Assembly: GCA_964023275.1 (NCBI GenBank)
Contig: OZ029921.1
Coordinates: 8,919,306 to 8,983,305 of the forward strand
DNA: 64,000 bases
DNA from: Norana najaformis
Taxonomy: Eukaryota; Annelida; Clitellata; Crassiclitellata; Hormogastridae
Direction of reading: 5' to 3'
Shown here: positions 11,153-33,200 of the stretch, piece by piece
Layout: each line of letters begins with the position of its first letter
Position numbering within the stretch: the first letter of the stretch is position 1
The notes under the pieces: generated by a model
What the model saw: only the letters and a program-made list of their open reading frames with translations
Database searches by the model: none
Told to the model about the DNA's origin: nothing
Program-made: the position numbers and the translations under genes

Positions 11153-11619
11153 GTTGCAAAACACTTGCATGAGAAGGTGACGACCAAATGCATCACTTTT
11201 TCTGCATTGTTTTAGATTGCATTTATGCAGTTCATTCATCTACAGGCTTCATACATGAGACGGCTTCTGAAGCCGTTTCATATATTTTATATTGATATAG
11301 TTTTCAAGGTGTGTAGTCTTCTGTCTTGGTTACCTGATTTTTAAGCTAGCAAACACTAGTAATTTGTTTTTTTTCCTGCACTAATGCTTCATGTTCGTAC
11401 TTGTGTGTTTGCATTCATAGTCCTTCACGCCCACAGTGTTGCATATGGCTTCCCTTCATTTCCCTCTACAAATTCTTATTAAGTCTCATCTTTCTATCCA
11501 TATTGGTTCCTTTTCTCTGTTTTTAATGTATGCCTGTTAATTGCTAGTTGCAAGTTCTTCTTTTCGATTTTCTGCCCGAGAACTTGTCCAAGAGTCCGGC
11601 AATGTCATTTTCTCTGTCT
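11153..11619. other. Unassigned AT-rich spacer
   Basis: No gene or known element recognised. Confidence 0.4.
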
Positions 11620-12415
11620 AGAACTTTGTCTTTTGTTTAACAATTGCAATTTTTCTCTTTTCAGGCATTTGTCTTTTGTTTTTCTGTTAGTACAACCTTG
11701 CCTTTTGTTTATCAATTCTCATTTGGCTTTGTTTAAACATTTTTCTTTTGTCTACCAATTTCCATTTTGCTGTCTAGACCCTGGTCTTTTGTCTCCATTT
11801 TTCTTTGTCCAAACACATTTCTTTTGTTTATCAATTGCCATTTTCTCCGAGTAGACCCTTGTCGTTTGTTTATCAATTGTCATTTTTCTGTCTGCACCAC
11901 TGCTATCTGTTTATCAATTGGCATTTTTCTTTGTCTAGACCCTTGTCTTTTGTTTATGAATTGTCATTTTTCTTAAGAGCCTTGTTATTTGTATATCAAT
12001 TCCATATTCTATGTCCAGACCCTTGTCTTCTGGTTATCAGTTGCCATTTTCGTTTATTAATTGCCATTTATACCTAGACCACTGTCTTTTGTTTATCCAT
12101 TTCTATCTTGTTTTGTCTATACTGTTGTCTGTTGTTTATCAATTGCCATTTCCCCTGTCTACACCCTTTTCTTTTTTTTATCAAATGCCATGTTTCTGTC
12201 TAGACCCTTTTCTTTTGTTTATCAGTTGCCATTTTGCTGTGTAGACCCTTTTCTTTTATTTATCAATTACCATTTTCTTCGTGTAGACCCTTGTCTTTTG
12301 TTTATCAGTTGTCCTTTTGCTGCAGAACGTTTTCTTCTTTTTGTCAATTGCCATATTTCTTTGTGTAGATCCTTGCTGTTTGTTTATAAATTGCCATTTT
12401 CAACGTCTAGATTTA
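11620..12415. repeat. Diverged minisatellite, period about 40-45 bp
   Basis: About 18 imperfect copies of a unit built from CTTTTGTTTATCAATTGCC, ATTTTTCT and GTCTAGACCCTTGT. The repetition creates overlapping Phe/Leu-rich frames in all three plus frames, which are not genes. Confidence 0.85.
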
Positions 12416-14854
12416 CACTCTTACAGCTATGTCTTTCGATGCCTTTCTCATTAAGGGAAAATTTAAGACAATCAGAATTTCTCAAAATTTTAATTTGATG
12501 AAATTGGGAATTTGGGGCTTCTCATAATAATGAAGATAAAATTAGTGGTTTCAATGTCTGCAATGGGTAAACTATGGAGACCGTTGCCAACACCTCCTCG
12601 TGGTGGTCTCTGGGCATGCAGTTAAGGTTGTCAGTTACCTGCATGGCAAAGATTGGTAATATGATAAAACAGGCTTTGGCTCTCAGTATTCTTTGCTCTA
12701 TGTTGTGGCAAACTGCTATATGAGTTTGGTCTTGCTTTTATTACCATACTCCATTGTAATTTCAGCTGTATCAGTCCACCACTGGTCTGCTGAAACCTTC
12801 AAGAAGAAAACAGATTCTTTTGAGAAAACGTTTTGATAATTTTATATGTCTACACTTAATTCTTTTTATGCTATTAGGGCACTGGTGACTTTTCTAATTA
12901 GCCTATATACAGATTACATATGCACATAAATGCATATATATAATTATATATACTTATATACAAGCCAGCAGAGTGAGCACCTGTGATTAGCTTAGCAGCA
13001 CTATATAAAAGCTTCGAAAAGTGAGGCAGGTGGCCAGTCCTCTCCCTCGCTGTCCGATCTAACTACTCATTTTTGGGCCGAGTTCGAGGGAGGCGCATGT
13101 GGAGCAGAAATCTTGATACTTCTTTCTGCCATGGCAGGGATTTGAATCAAGATATTTCTATTTCACAGGTGATGTTGGACTATGCATCGTTTCCTGCTTT
13201 TCAAGGAATATCATAGTAAATAGTAACATCCTTGTTCATCCTAAACAATGACAATTCAGCTCATTCTGTACAATTTGGGGCTTTTGCTCTTAACGGTATA
13301 AACTGAAAACTAGTTGTCTGAAGGAAGAACATTTAGTGGCCAATAAGTGGAACACCATCCTACAAAACTGTGTTTTCAGCAAAATTATTTACTCACTGGT
13401 TGCTAACCAAATAGGGTTAAGGTTTTTCTCAATTGCCTTTAATGCCATAGGACAACATAAAACTTTGGAACTGCAGCCAAGTTAAAGGATTACTCTGTAA
13501 AATTCAATCATCGCATTTCCAGAGCACCTACTAGCCACTCAGCACGTGTATCGCTAGGAATACTGATTGTTCGGAACAAAAGCCAAATCGTGATTGTAAA
13601 GTCCAAATTTCTAAATCACTGCTTAAAAGCTAAGTGCAGGGCACCAGTTTATTCACAAGCGCTGCCTCAAGTCAGTGGGTTGTCCAAATAACCAAGTCCG
13701 GTTGCCAGAAGACCAGACAGAGAAGAGGGAAAGGAGTTGTTCGGGTGGGTTGTGTTGAAATGGAAAGTTTGAAGGCTTCCGGCGGAAATGTTGCTTAGTG
13801 TAACGGACAGCTGTTAGTCTTTTTGGACAGTCATAAGGATGTGGGGTGTGGTCTGCGATGCGTATGTCGTTTCAGCTCGCAAATTTGCAATAGTTTCTAT
13901 CATGCATGCATTGAGATGGGCGGTTTGCAAGGGTGCCGCGAAGACTTGTGATAGTGTGGCCACTAGTTGTTGAGCTTTCTGAGTAGGCTTATGCCTTATG
14001 GTTAGAGTTTAGGGCTTATGAAGCCCTTTTATGTTCATAAGCGCCGAGTATGTCTATGACTAACATTTTTGTAATCGATGTAAATTCTGGTCATGGGCAT
14101 GAACGCGAATCGGGCGAATGTGAATACGAGTTCCAACTCGACATACAATACGCTCGGGGATATAGAAAAGTTGGTCACCGCCGAAATTATTGGCGGACTT
14201 TCACAATTATCTGTTAATTATTAAATAATAATAATTATTATTAAATATTTCTTAGAAATTATTTACTTATCACGGGTATTCACTAACATACTCGGACCAT
14301 ATTGACAATGAAGACTAGGAACGGGCGTCTACGTTGCTGTCTGACACCATGTCACGTGATTCAATGACAAGTTTTCGGAACGATTTTGTCGCCGGAATTT
14401 ACTTCGCATTACAAATGTAGAAGCCATTATTGTGCTCTATTGTAGCGAATTATTGACTCCGCTCCTTCTGACTATACAAATTTTAAACAAATGTATGGTG
14501 ACCTCGATTAGAATATTTGACACTTATGAACAATCACTGAACTATAGATTAACCCACCATTTTTATAAATATACCTCAAAGTATTGAATTTGAAAAATAT
14601 AGCCTCAGCATAATAACTAAAACGATGATCTGGCTTTGGAACTATCGTAAGTGTAATTGCCAACTTACCAAACACTTTCAGACATCAGTGGGCATCAAAT
14701 ATAATCATGCAAAACGCTGGCACATGTTATTTGTTTAAGCCAGTAGCTAACCCCAGTGTCTTGGCAAAGACACTCACTGGGCTCTCAAATCACTTGCTCC
14801 ACAATCTCATACTATAACTAGTACTGTAATCAACAGAATTTTGAAGCATTTAGT
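12416..14854. other. Intergenic DNA
   Basis: No gene recognised. Short AT-rich simple tracts lie near 12930-12960 and 14215-14260. A possible tRNA-like B-box (GGGATTTGAATCAAG, near 13138-13152) hints at an old SINE around 12960-13170, but no matching A-box was secured. Confidence 0.45.
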
Positions 14855-14860
14855 TTTATT
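14855..14860 (-). terminator. Candidate polyadenylation signal for UBE2Z
   Basis: AATAAA on the minus strand about 1.6 kb beyond the UBE2Z stop. It is the first clear one I saw downstream of the stop. The cleavage site is not determinable by eye. Confidence 0.35.
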
Positions 14861-16450
14861 CGTCATTCATTTCATGAATGACATTCGCAAAATGGTAACA
14901 CCGTTTGTAACTACTCTTGTCCAGATCCGAAACAACAGACAGCAAATATCATAACCTAATCGAAAAGACAGTTTGCTGAATGAAACACACTATTGGCTCT
15001 CAAGCTCAGGTAACTGAGGTAATTCATAGTGAGCCAACATGTGAAACACTTTGCATCGGAAAGGTCTGGGACTGATGGATCATTTAGCTGCAACACAGCT
15101 CAATCTAACAACTCAACAACCTTGCCTTAAGAAAAACAAAATTAAATTCTCAGCTTAGTAGGACTTAATTGCCAGAATTCCAGGTTGATGTAGAGGTCAA
15201 AGGTCAATGCACGTGAAATCCAGACCCTGTTTGACCATACATAAAAATTCTTGACAATCTCTAAAATGGAGATTATTGCTACAGAAGGAAAAACTTGTTT
15301 TCTTAACAAAAGATCAGCCCATGCATCAACTAAATCAGACTTAGTAGTTTAGATCTGCACAAATGCACAATCAAGTGCAAGAAATTAGAAATGTACTGCA
15401 ATCAAACCGAATGCAGCATATGACGCGAGCCAGTTCACAGGCCTTCCCTGCACCTAGTACTTCTAAACTGGACCAATCCAGAATGAACAAAAGTATTTCT
15501 GCCACAATACCAAAGAGCATCAAAGCACACTCTTACAAACTTCTCCTAGGAAAAACAAAAAAGTTTTTGCAACTGTGCAACATTATTATAACAATACTAC
15601 ACAGGTTATTTTGACGATGCTATGAACAGCACTTTCAAAAGGTCCTTGGAAAAGTGCTACATAAGATGTTCAGATAGATGCAAACTTACATACATTGCAT
15701 TTTGAAACAGAAAAACAAGAAAGATCATAAATGAATGTCAAATACCTACAAACTTACACACACAGCATTAAACATCAACCCAGTTTTAATTGCAACTGCA
15801 AACAGCCAAAAACTAAATCAGAGAAGATAAATTGAACTGGATCACTGTTTTGCCTAGACAACTGTAATACAGTAGTTAAAGAGCAACTCTTCAGGCTTAG
15901 ACAAGTTGTTCACATCCCACTGTCTGAAATCACAAGTTAACAACTGCAGAAAGAATCTGAACAAACACAAATGATTTTGTTACAGTAGAATACTTCATGT
16001 GAAATAGAATTAGGCGTGTTCATTTTATAACCAGTTTCCTCAAATTCTTGAACAAAGGATCAGCCCCTAACTCCAAAATATCACGTGCACGCCCCGACAT
16101 CCACCAGTTGCAACACTTGGTCATAAATCCCTATTCAGGCCAACCACCCCATGCTGAGCCTGAAATCATACCTACCAGATGTAAGCCAATACTTAAATAT
16201 TCTCAATAAAAAAACTTTTCAACTGATTGTCTTCATAGATTTTCGTCAACTGGAAGCCTAGAACTGAACGACCTAAATGATCGAACAAAACACTTAAGAT
16301 AATCTTTTCACCATTCAGTTAAAGTCCATCATCATTCTTCTCCTCTGTTAAGTGCCGTTGATGCACAGGCTGTCAATGTCAGTGGAAAGATCACAAAGCA
16401 TCTGCCTCCTAACCGTCATCTATCACATCCCGCTCCTCCAACTACTTCTC
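14861..16450 (-). other. Probable UBE2Z 3' UTR
   Basis: Repeat-free sequence immediately after the UBE2Z stop, ending at a candidate AATAAA. Assigned by position only. Confidence 0.4.
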
Positions 16451-25311
<8,861 letters not shown>

Positions 25312-25400
25312 TTATCCAACACAGATTACAGATCAACCACAGTCCTTGATTACAAACTGAGACGCTATTTCCACCTATTGACTAGCTGGATAATCAGCAA
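25312..25400 (-). promoter_or_regulatory. UBE2Z proximal 5' region
   Basis: Sequence immediately upstream of the UBE2Z ATG, presumably 5' UTR and core promoter. No clear TATA box; assigned by position only. Confidence 0.35.
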
Positions 25401-25945
25401 AATGTATCGAAATGAAGCCTATTAATTTTACTTATTGTGCCCATAGAGTGTACCCGATGTCTTTGCTGTATTGTACCGGTATTTAAAATAACTGTAAACA
25501 CAATGTCACTCTTCTTCACAGTCTCAACTTTCTTAGCAGGCATTCTATCACGTTGCAATGTGTACATGTGTTGATGCAGCATCGGCGTTTCTGACCCATG
25601 GCACCAGATAAATTCATTCAAAATTAACAGAGTCGAGACCATACGGTCGCTATGTAAAACCTATACATTTACAAATACATTTACCAAAGTGCTAAATATG
25701 TTATCTACATAACAAAAGCCTTAGATGCGCGTGAGGTCCACGGCCCGTTTAGTACATTTAGAGAAGGCAACAAATAACACCGGCGCCATCTTGCAAATAA
25801 TATGAAATCAGAGTAATTTCTTTGTATTTATCCAAGCAGAGGAGAGGAGAGTGAAAGAGAGAGGCAGAGACAGAGAAATTGGAAGAGGTAGAAAGAGCGA
25901 GAAAACACACACATGTCTGTGCTATCCATGTAATAATAGCCTCAG

Positions 25946-26243
25946 ACGCGTGATTCATTTAGTACATTTATAAACGGTGACATATAACGTCGGCGCCCCT
26001 CGCAAGCAACAGAGGATTTTCTCTATAATGGGCATTTTGTCGAAGTAGCGCGCAATTTTCTGCGCAGGATAAGCTAGTATTATGCTAGTATATGTATGTA
26101 TATAAGTAATATACTATTCGGCGATAGTTCTTTTCTGAAGAAAATCCTCTCCCTCTCAGCTACCTTTTCTGTTCTCGTAATATTCGCGAGATGGCGCCGG
26201 AGTTGTCCCTTTTTCTAAAATTATGTACTAACAGAATCACGCG
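25946..26243. mobile_element. Element with long imperfect inverted arms (MITE-like)
   Basis: The left arm from 25946 (ACGCGTGATTC, TTAGTACAT, GGCGCC, AGAGGATTTTCT) reappears inverted in the right arm ending near 26243 (on plus: ATGGCGCCGG, TATGTACTAA, GAATCACGCG). The arms are ~80-100 bp and diverged, with ~110 bp between them. A third direct partial copy lies at ~25728-25800. No frame encodes a transposase. Confidence 0.6.
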
Positions 26244-26680
26244 GATATGTCATTGTATTTGTTCCATAGATTCTGTGACGTTGCAATATACAAAGCCTTA
26301 AGCCTGTGTATTGTGACATCACGAACTAACGCTAAATACGTCTACTTAGTGTTTTGCATTTGTTCAGTTAAATGATTTAAGCACAGTAGTTCTAAATTCT
26401 CACCTGATTAGTTTTGCAGTTGCTGGACCATGTGGCGGGAACAATCAGCTAACTTTCAACGTACTCTCAAACGATTTAGTTAAGACAGCATGAAAGGATT
26501 AACACAATTTATAATGTAATAGTGTTTCTAAGCGTGACTGAGCGAACCCATAAAAGCCCAAGCTGTGAGGCCCGTAAATCTGAAATTATTATTAGGGCCT
26601 ATTATTTATACTCGAGGTAGGTATAATCCCTCTGGTGGTGAAAAAATTAGTCGGGAGACAGCAATGAGCATCTGGAACGG

Positions 26681-27070
26681 CTACGTCTCATCCGGCTCTG
26701 GCAGAGAGAAGGTACTGCGAAAGGCGACGGCGTTGGAACGTTGAATTACGATTGAGAGCAGTTGAAAAAGATAGCTAGATTTTCTCGCGTCTCCGGAAAT
26801 GCGAGATAGACAACGGCCCAAATCAGAGAGGAAGGATAAGCTAGTGCTATTTATCAGGCCAAGGGTTGCAAAGGCCAAGGGGATAAAATCATGTGAATCG
26901 AAGAGGGAATTGTATTTCGAATTCTTCCTGGCAGCTGCCATCTCCGCCGCTGCGCCAGCTGTTACTGCCGTTGCTGTTAGATAGGGGGCGGTTAAGGTGT
27001 CAATAACCGTGGCGTCCCATATCAGGCTAAGTCCAGCGCGACAAGGGATCAGTGTGAGGCCATCGGGTGT
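26681..27070 (-). pseudogene. C-terminal fragment of a retroelement polyprotein
   Basis: The minus frame includes KTPDGLTLIPCRAG, LIWDATVIDTLTAPYL, TAGAAAEMAAARKNSKYN, FIPLAFATLG and FLSDLGRCLSRISGDARKS. This block is widespread at the C-terminus of reverse-transcriptase ORFs in marine invertebrate genomes. Its PDG and WDxT spacing suggests a restriction-endonuclease-like fold; that last point is inference. The frame runs into an (ATT)n tract at its 5' end, so only this fragment remains. Confidence 0.6.
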
Positions 27071-27077
27071 CTTGCCG

Positions 27078-27080
27078 TCA

Positions 27081-27115
<35 letters not shown>

Positions 27116-27235
27116 AACTATTATTATTACTACTACCACTACCAGTACTACTACTAAGTACTACCACACCTACTACTACTAGTACTACTACCAAAGATCT
27201 TTGCTACTACTACTACTACTACGAATAATAATAAT
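27078..27235. repeat. (ATT)n and (TAC)n compound microsatellite
   Basis: ATT units at 27078-27115, then TAC/ACT units to ~27225, then ATA units. It probably grew from the tail of the adjacent minus-strand LINE end. Confidence 0.85.
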
Positions 27236-27624
27236 CGGGTACTTATATATCGCACTAATTTATGAATTCACCTCAAAAGCGTTGATGCGGGAAGTCTTCA
27301 ACTATTTGCGAAATGAAATAAGAGAAAGAGACGGGTCCCTCAAAGCGTGTGGTAGTGAATTCCATAGACGTGGACCATCATGTGAAAAGGCACGGAAACC
27401 ACACGTCTTTTTGGTAAGTTGGAACAAACAGTTGGGCCACAGGAGGCTGATCTTAAGTCTGTCCTGGTGGGATTAAGTATCAGTTCGCAAAGTAGTTTCT
27501 CGTCATCTTTATGTATCCCAAAAATGAGTTCGCATACAGGCTTCTTCGTTACTGAGGCCTCAACGTTAAAATGAAAACATTTGTGCTGTGCAGTCGGAAA
27601 CCTTTTTAGAAGTTCCATCAGCAA
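27236..27624 (-). pseudogene. CR1/L2-like LINE C-terminus and 3' end, frameshifted
   Basis: The minus strand encodes LILNPTRTDLRSASCGPTV, then after a frameshift FRAFSHDGPRLWNSLPHALR and a broken FRK-LKT motif. These are the closing motifs of CR1/L2-type LINE reverse-transcriptase ORFs (RT.LRS, G...WNSLP, F...LKT). The 3' end reads into an (ATT)n tail at 27225-27236. Confidence 0.7.
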
Positions 27625-27959
27625 ATTTGCATGTTATACTCTCCCGGTGTACTGCTCAGGTTTCACTAACGCATCATTTACCGACAGCAGGAACCACTTG
27701 AATCGTAGAGACGTTTAACATCCTATTCGTTTACAATGGCTTTTCCCATAGAGTCTCCAAACGGCAAGAAACACACGGCAGTTCTGTTCGTTCTTGTCCA
27801 ATCTGGTTTAATCTGATCTCCGCTGTTAGGAGTTCGTACAACGAAAATACGCCATCTTCACTTTGTCAATGTCGCAAACAAAGTCTAGTTGTCCTCTCCA
27901 TAATTGCAAGGATAACCGCTATCGTCACTGCTGTTTAACATCTGAATTGAAGAACTTGT

Positions 27960-28740
27960 ACGAAAGCGCTAGAAAATATGGAAGAGGGAATAAAGTAGGA
28001 GGAAGACTGGAGAAGACGCTCAGATTTGCAGACGACCAAGCAAATATAGCAAATAGACAGGAAGGTCTACAAAGGATGATGGACCGCCTGAACCTAATTT
28101 CAATAGAATGTGGTATGAAAATAAATATCAAAAAGACAAAGGTTATGAAGATAAGAAGAAAAGAATAAACAGTCAGAATAATAGTAAATGATGAAGAGTT
28201 GGAACAGGTCAGGCAGTTCTGCTACTTAGGAAGTATGATTACAACAGATGCAAAATGTTGAAATGAAATAATAAGGATAGCGATGGGAAAAGACGCTTTT
28301 ATGAAGAGGAAAGAATTAATGGGAGAAAGACTGAACAGGAACCTGAAGTAGATAATGGTCAAAACATTGATATGGAGCATGGTCTTGTATGGATCGGAAA
28401 CACGGACCATCAGAAAAGAAAACATAAGGCTAGAGGTTTTTGAGTTATGGGTATGGCGCAAGATGGATCAGGTTAGCTGGACAGAGAACAAAACAAAAAG
28501 GTGCTTCAACAGATGGAAGAGAAAAGATCTCTGGTGGCTACAATAAGAACGAGACAGAGGAAATGGATTGGACACATACTGAGAGGTGATTCCCTCATGA
28601 GAAATATCATTGAGGGAAGAATGGAAGGAAAGAAACAAAGAGGAAGACTGAGGCAAATGCTACTAGACTAGATGATGGAGTACGGATACGATAAACTGAA
28701 GGAGGAGGCTCAAAAAACCAGCACGGGGCAGAGAACTTGA
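27960..28740 (+). pseudogene. Degenerate non-LTR reverse transcriptase fragment
   Basis: Successive plus-strand frames encode LRFADDQANIA, the polymerase YxDD motif as FADD. They are followed by GMKINIKKTKVMKI, VRQFCYLGSMITTDA, MVLYGSETRTI and finally KWIGHILRGDSLM and GKKQRGRLRQMLLD. This is the order of an RT palm-to-C-terminus in invertebrate LINEs. A TAA stop follows IRRKE and there are frameshifts. Confidence 0.8.
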
Positions 28741-30244
28741 AGAAGATAATCGTCCTTCAAGCAGACGTCAGACATAGACAGCTACAGACAGTCGAGGACG
28801 TTCGCCATCTTTCTCATGAAGTTTTCTTCAACTTTATAAACCATAAGAGTTTGTAGAAAGTTCAAGTTCGCCGAAATCACTTAACGACGAAACAAACAAG
28901 GCGTTCGCTTGCTCCTTAACAGATTTCACTTGTTCATGAAGCCCCTCATAAAACACTGCTTCAACCGAGTTAACTACATGTAATATGTACATGTAATACA
29001 CCACATAAACTTACCAAGAACCATCAGCTCTTGAAGTTGAAGAAATAGGATATTCTAAGCAAAACGAAAATCAGAACAGCCAATTAAACCATTCAACTAA
29101 GAAATATGCAACTATCTGTACACTTAACTTACGAACACTTCCAGTTCATAAATACATGTACATTGTTGCAAACTTCAGGTAGGCAAACACCTGAAATTGG
29201 GCTTCTGGTATCTCTATGAACAAGTGAAATCCGTTCAGTAGATCATTCATGATGCTAATTTCTCTGACTGATTTTACCAACTGTTGGCAAGTCATAAATA
29301 ATCAGTAAAACCTACAATCCTATAGCATCCAAACAAAGACAAAAATGGGGGACCATAGCAAGTGCAAAACGTGAAAATGTAAACAATAAAATTCAGGTTA
29401 TAATAAAAATATATTTTTAATACTTCTGTTTATGAGCCATTTTCGAGATGGCTTCTCAACTGTCACTTTAAGCACTTCTGACTTCAAGAAACTTTTCTTC
29501 AAAGCACATACAGATAATTAACACTGACCAACAAAGGATGTTTCTTTGAAACACTGACAATACCTTCCCAAGAAGCACCAGAACTAAGTCACCAGAAGAC
29601 AAAACCTCTAATGACTGCATATCTTCTGGATATTGACCTGACGGTGGCTTAAATTTGATGTGTTGATGCTTTGTGAAGTTTCTAATTAATTAATTAATTA
29701 ACATATAATTACCTAAACATGCACTTAGCCCCTTGCCTCCACCCAGTGCCTACCTCTTTCTGCACAGCACTGAATGCAAAGAACCAGTTTAAAGAAGATG
29801 CTTTGTGGGGTACTTAATGCAATATATGAAGTGTTTTGACACAAATCCGGTACACACATACATGCATCCATACATGCATGTATACATACATATATACGAT
29901 ATCCTAAACTATATCTGAAGCAATGCTTCATCATAATAAGCACCATTACTAAAACAGCCACACAGCAGGTAGTCATCATAAAAGTGCATTACTGCACTCA
30001 GTTCTTTTAATTTTGGCATCAGCTTCACCAGGACTTCTTACTGAACCTCGCAACTTGACTCTGCTGCAGAATATAGGAGCTCTCAGTCTAATGTTATTAT
30101 GCATGCAATTCTTTACTCAAATATTCAGCAGAGCTTTCTTTCAGTCGTTCTTTGCTGGCAGAGTTCCCTAAGTTCTGAGTCATCCTTCCCTAAGTTAATT
30201 GAACCCTGAAACAAAAGAGATGAGTCAGTTTTCGGCAACTGTTA
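28741..30244. other. Unassigned sequence downstream of NEMP, probably including its 3' UTR
   Basis: No gene recognised. An (ATTA)n run lies at ~29684-29700. A fragment at ~29600-29680 matches the LINE end at 34050-34110 (CTGGATATTGAC then GTGGCTTAA). Confidence 0.45.
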
Positions 30245-33200
30245 CTAGTCTTCAAGGTCATCGGTGTACTCTAAGCGAGGCGACGGATTTCTGTCATATT
30301 CCAGATACTCGGTCTCCTGTATGTGGTCTGAATTACCATCCACCCATTTCGCAAACCTAAACAAAGTTATTGTTATTATTAATATTAATAATTAATATTA
30401 ATTATTAATTAAAGGCAAAAATTATTAGATTAGATAATCAGCTGCCTGCTATTAAGAAAATAAACAATAAATTCTATAAAAATATGAAATATGCATTTTG
30501 CAAGCAAACAACTTTTCACTGCTTAAACTTCCCTGTATATCTTACTTTGTGCTACTTATTTTCTTGTTTCTCCAACCACCAATACACATCCTGAGGGAAA
30601 TAAATAAATAAATAAAGCTAGTGGATTGGAAATAATGCATTTAAGTCTAAACAGCTGACTAAATGGAATTGAATTTTTTTATATGAATGGGATGACTGCT
30701 ATAAAATTTAATTAGTTTTAAAAAAAGTTAAAACCCTCAGTTACTCCCTATGGCCCCACACCCGTGATAGTATTATTCCTCCTGCGTATAATTTAACGCG
30801 TAAATGTTTTATTATTTGGATGTTGTATGCAAATTAAGTTTTTCTTCTGTTCTTGTAAAATGATGTGCGATTAGCTATTGGTTAATAAAGAATAAACTTA
30901 CTACTTCCTTACTTTTATCTGTTGATTTTGTGTAGATGGTAGCTTGAAGGTGGCCGTTAATATTGATGATATTACATCCAAAATGTGATCTCTGTGAGTA
31001 AGTAATTTAAAATGAATTTAAAGTTACAATGAAATGCATTTAGAGTATTAGAGTATTCTAATAGTTTATCCAGCGATTGATTCCAAAGACTTAGAGGTCA
31101 TCTACAAACCTAAAGTGGGATGGTTTCTACAGAATAATTCATAAATTTATACAATACAATGCTACTGCTACTGTAAATACAATGTAAATATGAATATAAC
31201 TTTCATAATTAATGCAGCTCAAGTAGGTTCAAGCCTTCATCAAGACATCAATTCCAAACGAACCTTCAGCATCCCAGTGCTATCGAATGATGCCTAGTCA
31301 ATGGATAATGATGATATGTAAATATAAAAGAAGAATCAAAGAGTCATGGAGTATTACAAGAGCAATGGAGAAGAAACTGAATGCAGCAGAAAACAAATGG
31401 CTCAGAAGAATACTAAGAGTTAGCTATAAGGACCATGTAACGAATGAAAGTATTAGACAACGAACACAGCAACCATTGATAAGTAATGTGATCAAGAAAA
31501 GAAGGATGAAGTGGGCAGGACATGTCCTGAGGATGGAGGAGAACCGCAATCCAAAGAAAATCTTTAAATACAAACCGGACGGAAAGAGAGCAGTGGGAAG
31601 ACTGAAAAGAAGATGGATAGATTGCCTTGAAGAGGATCTGAAAGGTGCCGGAGTTACTATCTATGGGAAAACGGAGGGCAGACGGAGAATGACCCTTGAG
31701 GAGATGGCCGGGAAACGAGATTTGTGGAAGGGTGTCATAGAGAAATTAACGACTGGATCCAGTCCAGAGATGATTACATGACATGACATGACTTAATGAT
31801 GCTGTGTACCTTGAGGGAGAGTTGAGTCGACTAATGGTCTTCCACGCCTGGCAGTTGGGACTTTGACAGAATGTCCGCAGTTCCTCCAGAGCCTTTCTCG
31901 TCTCTTCCACCGCCTGCTGCTGATACTCCTCTTCCGTCAGAAGGCGAATCTTAGGCGGAAATTTTCGCCTCCTTCAAATCACACCAACAGGAAAAATCAG
32001 AAAGAAGCCAAAATGCTAAGCTCCAAGAAAGCAGATAAATGTTAAAGATAGCTGGATAAAGCCAAAAATTCTTAAACCCACGAAAGAAGAAGCACGTTAA
32101 AGTAGGGATGTTGACGTGATGATGCCAGGTATATTGTGAAATGTAATATATTAGAAAACTACTGCATTAGAAAGCTACTGAAAACAAGCTAGAAAGTAAC
32201 ATAAAAGAGCCTTAGATTTTAGTTATAATGAATAACAGAAAAAAATATTATTTATAAATGATTCTTGATATTTATATAGCTCCTTTTAGAGTCTTTCAAG
32301 ACTTCATGAAACATTTTTGAACAAAAGAATATGTTACAATAAACAGCATTACTGTTAAACTATAAATCATTTGACAGTGAATCATTTGAAAGCTTTCAAC
32401 CAACTCTTTAGCAAGCTTCAAAGAGGCGTTAGATAAATGCCTTGATACATACATACACACACATACCAGTATCTCCTCAGTTTCTGACCAAGGCCACAGG
32501 TGGGGACAAAATTACTGAGGACAACACAGAGGACAATGGTTCCTGAGACAACTGGGATTTGTGTTCCACTGTAGATGAGGACAGTTGAGACCAACTGAAT
32601 TGACCACTTGATCAGGTTGAGAAGACGAGGATTTGAGACAGGTCCTTTGTAGTAACAGACACCAAAACTCACAAGTCCAGCAATAAGGAAGTAAGTGATG
32701 AAGTACTCCAGATGGGAATAGGCCAGATTCTGAAAGTCCTGCCAACATCGCTGGAATAGAAAGGCGGTTGCTGAGAAACTGGCTGCTACGAATCCCAAGG
32801 CAATGCCCTTCTGAAATAGTTAAAACACATTCATGTAAATAATGAAATGTATTTGGGACATGATAGCACATACCTCCCTCAACTTGCTTTTTCACACAAA
32901 CAAGGGCTGAGCCTTCCTTTTTTATGGTTCAACCCCTCTCAAGACAGTCACCAAGTAGCAACCTTGAGCAAGTCGTTAATACACAACTGCACTACATCCA
33001 GTCAGTGGCATCCGTTATTGTTGTTATAAATGAAATCAGGCAAAATAATGTTTACTGTGATAGATATCTACAACCTATCTATCTACCAACAATCTTTTGT
33101 TGTTGATGTCGTACAACTACAACCAGCCTCTCAGCTCCACTAGTGTGCTCTTTTTAGGAAGATGATTAAATGTAGAAACAGAGAATAAGATATGCCCATC

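Noticed and set aside
11633-12498. Overlapping Phe/Leu-rich frames in three plus frames
   Set aside because: All three frames are open because of the minisatellite composition; no domain.
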